A stretch of DNA of 64,000 nt, from positions 186,001 to 250,000 of the forward strand of contig NZ_NPKT01000004.1 of the NCBI RefSeq assembly GCF_008329565.1. The letters run 5' to 3'. The notes beneath the pieces were generated by a model. The model was not told the origin of the DNA. It ran no database searches and worked only from the letters and a program-made list of their open reading frames with translations. Positions 59,257 through 64,000 of this stretch are shown here, in pieces. This DNA comes from Mycolicibacterium sp. P1-5. Its GTDB lineage: Bacteria > Actinomycetota > Actinomycetes > Mycobacteriales > Mycobacteriaceae. Position numbers and translations under genes: made by a program. The first letter of the stretch is position 1; each line of letters begins with the position of its first letter.

Positions 59257-60018
59257 TCAGGCGCGCTCGCCGTGCCGGCCGGCGCCCTGCGCGAATCGCT
59301 GTGCGCCGGCGAGTGATTCGGCTGCGACCCGGGACAGGCTGCCGAACTCGAAATCGATGGCGTCAGCTTCGGATTGACCCCACTGGTTGAGCATCGACAT
59401 TCGGTCCGAACGCAGACAGAGCTGGGGCAACTGCGCCAGCTCGGCGGCCAGCTCCTCGGCGGCCTGGCGGGCCTCCCCTTTCGGAACCACCCGGTTGGCC
59501 AGGCCGATCGCCAGCGCCTCCTGGGCCCCGACAGCGCGACCGGTGAGAATCAGATCCATCGCCCGGCTGTGACCGATGAGCCTCGGCAGCCGCACCGTGC
59601 CCCCGTCGATCAGGGGAACTCCCCACCGGCGGCAGAACACCCCGAACACCGCGTCTTCCTCGGCCACCCGCAGGTCGCACCACAATGCCAGCTCGAGGCC
59701 GCCGGCGACCGCGTAGCCGCTGACCGCGGCGATCACCGGTTTGGACAGCTGCATGCGGCTGGGTCCCATCGGCCCGGGGCCCGTCCGATGTGTGGGGTTG
59801 GTGTCGGAGGTACCGATGGCCTTGAGATCGGCTCCTGCACAGAAGGTTCCGTTGTCGCCGCACAGCACGGCCACCGATGCCGACTCGTCTTTGTCGAAGT
59901 CCTCGAAGGCCTCGAACAAGGCCATCGCAGTGGGACCGTTGACGGCGTTGCGGGCCTGCGGACGGTCGATGATCACCGTCGTCACCGCACCATTGCGCTC
60001 TACCCGGACTTCGTCCAT
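59257..60018 (-). CDS. echA5: Crotonase-superfamily protein (EchA5-like)
   Basis: A 253-residue enoyl-CoA hydratase/isomerase fold protein. The oxyanion segments FCAGADLKAI and VSGYAVAGGLELALWCD are present. The first catalytic glutamate is at GGLEL, but the second (as in FGQPE of true hydratases) is replaced in FGVFCRRWGVPLIDGGTVRL, so ordinary hydratase activity is doubtful. Synteny with Rv0675. Start overlaps the PaaX-like gene by 19 bases. Confidence 0.88.
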   Translation of the reverse strand: MDEVRVERNGAVTTVIIDRPQARNAVNGPTAMALFEAFEDFDKDESASVAVLCGDNGTFCAGADLKAIGTSDTNPTHRTGPGPMGPSRMQLSKPVIAAVSGYAVAGGLELALWCDLRVAEEDAVFGVFCRRWGVPLIDGGTVRLPRLIGHSRAMDLILTGRAVGAQEALAIGLANRVVPKGEARQAAEELAAELAQLPQLCLRSDRMSMLNQWGQSEADAIDFEFGSLSRVAAESLAGAQRFAQGAGRHGERA

Positions 60019-60755
60019 TTCGCCTCCACCAGTCGTCCCTCATCCCGCCGCGCGACCAGCTCGGCGGCGAAGTCTGTGTAAGCCTGTCGAAGCTGCGCGC
60101 CCGGCCAGTGCGCCGGCAGCAGCTCGTTCGGCAGCACCGGATCGGTGAGCAAGTGCCGCACAATCGCGGCAGCGGCACGAAACCGTGCCGGAATGTCCTC
60201 GGCGGTGGCCATCTCGTCCAGCAACCGTTGGCCGGTGGCCGCCCACCTCGGCAGATCCCACAGCTGCCCGGTCAGCCCGGCCGGGTCGGCGTCACGGGCG
60301 CGCAGCACCCGCACCCGGTCGGCGATCTCGGTGGGCAGCTCGTGGTCGAGGTTGTCCGGACGCAGCCAGACCCCTTCTCGGATCTCACCGAACCGCTTGA
60401 TCTGCAGGGTGTTTCGCAGTGCGGCGCGAGCCCGGGCGCCCATGCCGACCGCGGTGATCACCAAGGTGACCCACTCGCCGTCCCAGTCCCGCGCGCGTGG
60501 ATAGAGCGCATCGTCTTGACGGCGCTGGCGGTTCAGCAGCCGGTCGGACAACCGGTAGCCGTCATCGGAGCGCACCAGGTCACCGGCGGCCACCATGCGC
60601 GTCAGTGCCACCCGCAGGGTCTGCTCGCGAATGCCGAAATCCGCTGTCAGTTGCAGCAACTCCGCCGAGGTCGCCCATGCGGGGTGCGCGCCGAGCAAGA
60701 CACTCAACACCACCGACCGCGCGGTCATCTTCGACAACGACTGCGGCACGCTCAC
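60000..60755 (-). CDS. PaaX-like transcriptional regulator (Rv0674-like)
   Basis: A 251-residue regulator with an N-terminal winged helix (ARSVVLSVLLGAHPAWATSAELLQLTADFGIREQTLRVALTRMVAAGDLVR) and a PaaX-type C-terminal domain (WVTLVITAVG, RFGEIREGVWLRPDNL). PaaX proteins respond to aryl- or acyl-CoA. GTG start overlaps the echA4-like stop by four bases (GTGA). Lies between two crotonase genes in one operon. Confidence 0.9.
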   Translation of the reverse strand: MSVPQSLSKMTARSVVLSVLLGAHPAWATSAELLQLTADFGIREQTLRVALTRMVAAGDLVRSDDGYRLSDRLLNRQRRQDDALYPRARDWDGEWVTLVITAVGMGARARAALRNTLQIKRFGEIREGVWLRPDNLDHELPTEIADRVRVLRARDADPAGLTGQLWDLPRWAATGQRLLDEMATAEDIPARFRAAAAIVRHLLTDPVLPNELLPAHWPGAQLRQAYTDFAAELVARRDEGRLVEAKWTKSG

Positions 60756-61660
60756 ACTCCCGAGGCGCGGCGCCCGTGATCGCCGAACGGCTCATCGCGG
60801 TGGCGTACCGCCTCCCGGAATCCGTGCTCCCGCGCATCGGCCACGAACGCATGGCCCTCCGGGGTGTGGCGGGCGATCCCGTCGAACACTGTGCTGACCA
60901 TCCGACTGGTCGCCACCCCCTGCTGATACAGCGCGGTGTTCATGGCGAGCTTCACCATGATCAACTGGTTGACCGGCACCGCGGCGATGCGCTCGACGAG
61001 CCGTTCGGTGCGCTCGTCGAGGTCGGCCGCCTCCGGCGCCTCGACCGCGAGACCCCATTCGGCGGCCTGTGCGCCGGTGATGCAATCTCCGGTCAGCAGA
61101 AGGCGTTTGGCGCGCTGATCGCCGAGCCGGTGCGCCCACAGACCGGCGGCGGGAACGCCCCAGACGCGGGTGGGCGGATAGCCGATCTTGGCATCGGATG
61201 CCGCGATCACCTGGTCGGCGTGCAGCGCGATGTCGGTGCCGCCTGCCACGCAGTAGCCGTGAATCTTCACCACCGTCGGCTTGTCGGCGTGCATCAGGCT
61301 GGCGAAGCCGCGTACGAAGCGGCTCATCATCTGATAGTCGATCATCGGGTCCCACGGGCGGTCGGCCTTGTGGTTGACCGCCTGGGTCTTGCCGTCGAGC
61401 ACGGTCCCCTGGCGGTCGCCGCCGCCCGCCGATGAGGAGCCGTCGGCGTAGGCGCCGAGGTCGAAACCGGCGCAGAAGCCCTCGCCACGGCCGGACACCA
61501 GGATCACGTGCACGTTCGGATCGAGGTCGGCCCGCTCGACCAACGCTGCCAGCTCCAGCGGAGTCTCGGCGACGATCGCGTTGCCTTTGTCCGGCCGGTT
61601 GAACGTGATTCGCGCGACCCGGTCGGTGACCTCGTAGGTCATCGTCTTCAGGGTTTCCAT
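60752..61660 (-). CDS. echA4: Crotonase-superfamily protein (EchA4-like)
   Basis: A 302-residue enoyl-CoA hydratase family protein. RITFNRPDKGNAI, GFCAGFDLGAYADG and IHGYCVAGGTDIALHADQVIAA show the CoA and oxyanion segments; the usual first glutamate is replaced by aspartate (GGTDI), so the reaction is uncertain. ATG 61660 follows AGGAGAGGTGAC. Synteny with Rv0673; co-directional with fadE8 upstream. Confidence 0.9.
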   Translation of the reverse strand: METLKTMTYEVTDRVARITFNRPDKGNAIVAETPLELAALVERADLDPNVHVILVSGRGEGFCAGFDLGAYADGSSSAGGGDRQGTVLDGKTQAVNHKADRPWDPMIDYQMMSRFVRGFASLMHADKPTVVKIHGYCVAGGTDIALHADQVIAASDAKIGYPPTRVWGVPAAGLWAHRLGDQRAKRLLLTGDCITGAQAAEWGLAVEAPEAADLDERTERLVERIAAVPVNQLIMVKLAMNTALYQQGVATSRMVSTVFDGIARHTPEGHAFVADAREHGFREAVRHRDEPFGDHGRRASGV

Positions 61661-61744
61661 GTCACCTCTCCTCGCGCGAGCAGACGTGACCTGCCCCAAA
61701 ATTCGGCCTTTCCGGGCACTTTCGCGTCTCCTCGCGGAGGGACG

Positions 61745-63373
61745 TCATCCCTTCACCAGGCAGCGCTCGATGATCGGCGCGAGGTCCAGCCCGGCCGGCA
61801 ACGTGCCGAACGCGCCGCCCCAGTTGCCGCCGACCCGGCTGGCCAGGAACGCCTCGGCGACCGCGGGATGGCCGTGGCGGACCAGCAGCGAACCCTGCAG
61901 TGCCACCGTGATGTCCTCGGCGATCTTGCGCGCGCGGTACTCGATGCCGTCGAGGTTCTCCAGCTCCGACCGCAATTCGGTCACATGGCTGTCCAGCCTG
62001 GCATCCTGGCCGGCGGTGGTGGCCAGTTCGTCGAAGAGCACACCGACGCACTCGGGCCGGGTTGCCATGGCGCGCAAGGTGTCCAGCGCACTGACATTGC
62101 CCGAGCCTTCCCAGATACCCATCAGCGGCGCTTCGCGGTAGAGCCGCGGCATGCCGGACTCCTCGACATAGCCATTGCCGCCCAGGCATTCCATGGCCTC
62201 CGCGGCATGCGGGGTGGCGCGCTTGCACACCCAGTACTTGGCGGCGGCCAGGCCGATCCGTCGCAGCATCGCCTCGCGGTCGTCACCGCGAACCACGGCG
62301 TCGGTAGCCCCGGCCATCCGCATCGCGACGATGGTGGCGGCCTCGGCCTCGACCGCGAGGTCCGCGATCACGTTACGCATCAACGGCTGGTCGATCAGGT
62401 AGGCGCCGAAGGCTTTACGGTGTTGGGCGTGGTGCACGGCCCGGGTCAGGCCGCTGCGCATGCTGGTGGCACTGCCCAACGTGCAGTCCAGCCGCGTGAG
62501 GTTGACCATCTCGATGATGGTGGGCACGCCGCGGCCTTCTTCACCGACCAGCCACGCGATGGCGCCGTCGTATTCCACCTCGCTGGAGGCATTGGCGTGA
62601 TTGCCGAGCTTGTCCTTCAAGCGCTGCAAGAACATTCGGTTCCGGGTCCCGTCGGGGAGCACCCGCGGCAGCATGAAGCAGCTCAATCCTCCTGGCGCCT
62701 GAGCCAACACCAGGAAGATGTCGCTCATCGTCGCGGAGGTGAACCACTTGTGGCCGGTCAGGGTGTAGGTGCCGTCGGCGTTGGGGACGGCCTGGGTGGT
62801 GCCGGCGCGGACGTCGGAACCGCCCTGCTTCTCGGTCATCGACATCCCCGCGGTGATGCCGGCCTTGGTGGCAGGCACCGTCAGCTCGGGGTCGTACCGG
62901 CGGCTGGTCAGCAGCGGCTCGTAGACGCCGGCCAGCTCGGGGTTGTGACGCAGTGCGGGTACGACGGCGTACGTCATCGAGATCGGACACACGTGGCCGG
63001 GCTCAGGGGTCCACACCCCCATCTTGGCCGCGCGGACCACATGGGCGCCGGGACGGTCGTCGGCCCAGGGTGCAGCGTGCACACCGTGGGCGATGGCCGT
63101 CCGCATCAGCTCGTGATAGGCGGGGTCGTACTCGATCTCGTCGACGCGGTGGCCGTAGCCGTCATGGGTGTGCAGGATCGGCTGGTTGCGGTCGGCCAGC
63201 TCTCCCCAGCGCTGGGCCTGGGCGCTGCCGGCCAGCGCACCGAGCTCGGTGACCTCATCCACACCCCACTGGCCACCCTCGCGGATCAGCGCCTCGATCA
63301 GAACCGGCGAGCTGGCCGGGTTGTGGTCCACCAGCGGCGGGACCTGATTGGTGACGACATGCGTATCCGACAT
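61745..63373 (-). CDS. fadE8: Acyl-CoA dehydrogenase, AidB-like (FadE8)
   Basis: A 542-residue flavoprotein of the acyl-CoA dehydrogenase family, AidB branch. AGMSMTEKQGGSDVRAGTT and YTLTGHKWFTSATMSDIFLVLA are the FAD-binding signatures; CLGGNGYVEESGMPRLYREAPLMGIWEGSGNV is the C-terminal active-site region. Same length as Rv0672. ATG 63373 has no clear ribosome-binding site and lies 7 bases after a -10 box, suggesting a leaderless mRNA. Confidence 0.94.
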   Translation of the reverse strand: MSDTHVVTNQVPPLVDHNPASSPVLIEALIREGGQWGVDEVTELGALAGSAQAQRWGELADRNQPILHTHDGYGHRVDEIEYDPAYHELMRTAIAHGVHAAPWADDRPGAHVVRAAKMGVWTPEPGHVCPISMTYAVVPALRHNPELAGVYEPLLTSRRYDPELTVPATKAGITAGMSMTEKQGGSDVRAGTTQAVPNADGTYTLTGHKWFTSATMSDIFLVLAQAPGGLSCFMLPRVLPDGTRNRMFLQRLKDKLGNHANASSEVEYDGAIAWLVGEEGRGVPTIIEMVNLTRLDCTLGSATSMRSGLTRAVHHAQHRKAFGAYLIDQPLMRNVIADLAVEAEAATIVAMRMAGATDAVVRGDDREAMLRRIGLAAAKYWVCKRATPHAAEAMECLGGNGYVEESGMPRLYREAPLMGIWEGSGNVSALDTLRAMATRPECVGVLFDELATTAGQDARLDSHVTELRSELENLDGIEYRARKIAEDITVALQGSLLVRHGHPAVAEAFLASRVGGNWGGAFGTLPAGLDLAPIIERCLVKG

Positions 63374-63380
63374 GACACCA

Positions 63381-63408
63381 CTGTTACATTTTTTCGACAA
63401 TCGCACAA
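63381..63408 (-). promoter_or_regulatory. Candidate leaderless promoter of fadE8
   Basis: On the minus strand TTGTGC (63403-63408) and TAACAG (63381-63386) are 16 bases apart; the -10 ends 7 bases before ATG, placing the start point at or next to the A of ATG. On the plus strand TCGACA and TAATAT in the same AT-rich block may serve the divergent cupin gene. Confidence 0.45.
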
Positions 63409-63435
63409 GATACGTAATATGGCAGGCTGGATGGC

Positions 63436-63771
63436 GTGAAGCCGAACTCCGTCGTCCACGCCGCCACCCAGTGGCTCGAACACCAACCGGTGCCCGCCGA
63501 GCAGTGTCTCGGCGGTGAGCCGCGCACCGGGACAGCCGAACTCGGAAAGTTCGGCGGGCTCGCGGTCGGGGTGTGGGAGATGACGCCGGGCGTGATGCGC
63601 GATGTCGAGGCCGACGAAGTGTTCGTGGTGCTGTCTGGATCGGCGACCGTCGGATTCGAGGACGGCAGCCCGATGATCACGCTCAGTGCCGGTGATGTGG
63701 TGCGCCTGGCGAAGGGCACCAAAACGGTGTGGACGGTGACCGAGACGCTGCGGAAGATCTATCTGACCTAG
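63436..63771 (+). CDS. Cupin-domain protein
   Basis: A 111-residue single cupin. GVWEMTPGVMRDVEADEVFVVLSGSATVGFEDG and LSAGDVVRLAKGTKTVWTVTETLRKIYL fit the ethanolamine-utilisation/DUF861-like cupin pattern, which lacks the full histidine metal set. GTG 63436. Its stop shares CTAG with the convergent lpqP. Function unknown. Confidence 0.82.
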   Translation: MKPNSVVHAATQWLEHQPVPAEQCLGGEPRTGTAELGKFGGLAVGVWEMTPGVMRDVEADEVFVVLSGSATVGFEDGSPMITLSAGDVVRLAKGTKTVWTVTETLRKIYLT

Positions 63772-64000
63772 CTCGGAGTTCCGGGATGCGCGGCGAAGAA
63801 GTCCCACATCTTCTCCGTGGCGAACGAGGGCCAGTCGTGTTCGCCGCCGGCCACGGTGATCAGCTCGACACTGCGCCCGCTCGGGCAGTTCGCCAACGAC
63901 GTCGTCAGATCTCCGTCGACGTTCGTCGTCGGAGGTTCGCATTGATCGACGTTGCGCCAGAAGGCGTTCACATCCGGCGGCGTCATGGTCGGGATCGGGA
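63768..64000 (-). CDS. lpqP: Lipoprotein esterase LpqP, C-terminal part
   Basis: The gene enters from the right edge, so only the last 76 or so codons are visible. VNAFWRNVDQCEPP, GEHDWPSFATEKMWDFFAAHPG carries the catalytic histidine (GGEHDWP) typical of polyhydroxybutyrate-depolymerase-like esterases. Synteny with Rv0671 lpqP next to fadE8. The N-terminus and lipobox are outside the window. Confidence 0.7.
   Translation of the reverse strand, partial: PIPTMTPPDVNAFWRNVDQCEPPTTNVDGDLTTSLANCPSGRSVELITVAGGEHDWPSFATEKMWDFFAAHPGTPS

Noticed and set aside
61508..63439. Plus-strand frame of 643 codons opposite fadE8 and echA4
   Set aside because: Gly/His/Gln-rich shadow without domain; both underlying minus-strand genes are complete.

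Overview
This is a chromosomal window from a high-GC actinobacterium, almost certainly a Mycobacterium sensu lato and probably an environmental, fast-growing type (Mycolicibacterium). The evidence is gene order. Read in reverse, the window follows the M. tuberculosis block from Rv0671 to Rv0735: lpqP, fadE8, echA4, paaX-like, echA5, two DUF3060 genes, TetR, rpsL, rpsG, fusA, tuf, SHOCT protein, SDR, ferredoxin reductase, mftR-mftG, rpsJ...rpsQ, arylsulfatase and its activator, rplN...rplO, LLM oxidoreductase, sppA, TIGR00027 methyltransferases, secY, adk, map, sigL. Other mycobacterial traits are GTG starts, ATGA/GTGA coupled stop-starts and a complete mycofactocin cluster. I saw no rRNA, tRNA, CRISPR array or insertion sequence.

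Layout. 1-3000: sigL (5' end only), map, adk and secY on the minus strand. 3147-7734: five tandem plus-strand SAM methyltransferases. 7715-10541: sppA and an LLM (F420-type) oxidoreductase, closed by a bidirectional terminator. 10552-14804: spc ribosomal operon. 15018-21113: a four-gene minus-strand operon (BcsB-like protein, arylsulfatase, lipoprotein, formylglycine-generating enzyme) wedged between the spc and S10 operons. 21214-26636: S10 operon. 27149-35445: accessory island (DapB-like oxidoreductase, VOC protein, SDR, TetR, carboxylesterase, P450, TetR, DHA2 efflux pump). 35356-42569: mycofactocin cluster, with mftA as a 31-codon gene and an extra 32-codon frame between mftD and mftE. 42626-51716: redox and arginine region (ferredoxin reductase; Lrp regulator divergent from an arginine-dihydrolase-like/ornithine aminotransferase pair; mycofactocin-type SDR behind a KstR-like box; arginine deiminase, APC permease and NhaC antiporter). 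51727-57390: two membrane proteins, then tuf, fusA, rpsG, rpsL. 57711-64000: TetR, a DUF3060 pair, two crotonases, a PaaX-like regulator, fadE8, a cupin and the 3' end of lpqP.

How the genes work together. The core is translation and secretion. MftA-MftF make and glycosylate the redox cofactor mycofactocin, and MftG is the associated flavin dehydrogenase. SDRs, the P450 and the ferredoxin reductase nearby are candidate users or partners of this alcohol-oxidation system. The sulfatase operon contains both the enzyme (CSPTR site) and its activator (two conserved cysteines), plus an orphan BcsB-like surface protein. The arginine genes form two arms: a dihydrolase-like enzyme coupled to ornithine aminotransferase, and an arginine deiminase coupled to a permease and antiporter. 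No ornithine carbamoyltransferase or carbamate kinase is present here.

No wholly new system is proven. The observations most worth following up are the arginine locus with its three-box Lrp-type operator, the extra small frame inside the mycofactocin operon, the orphan BcsB/sulfatase operon, and the five-copy methyltransferase array.
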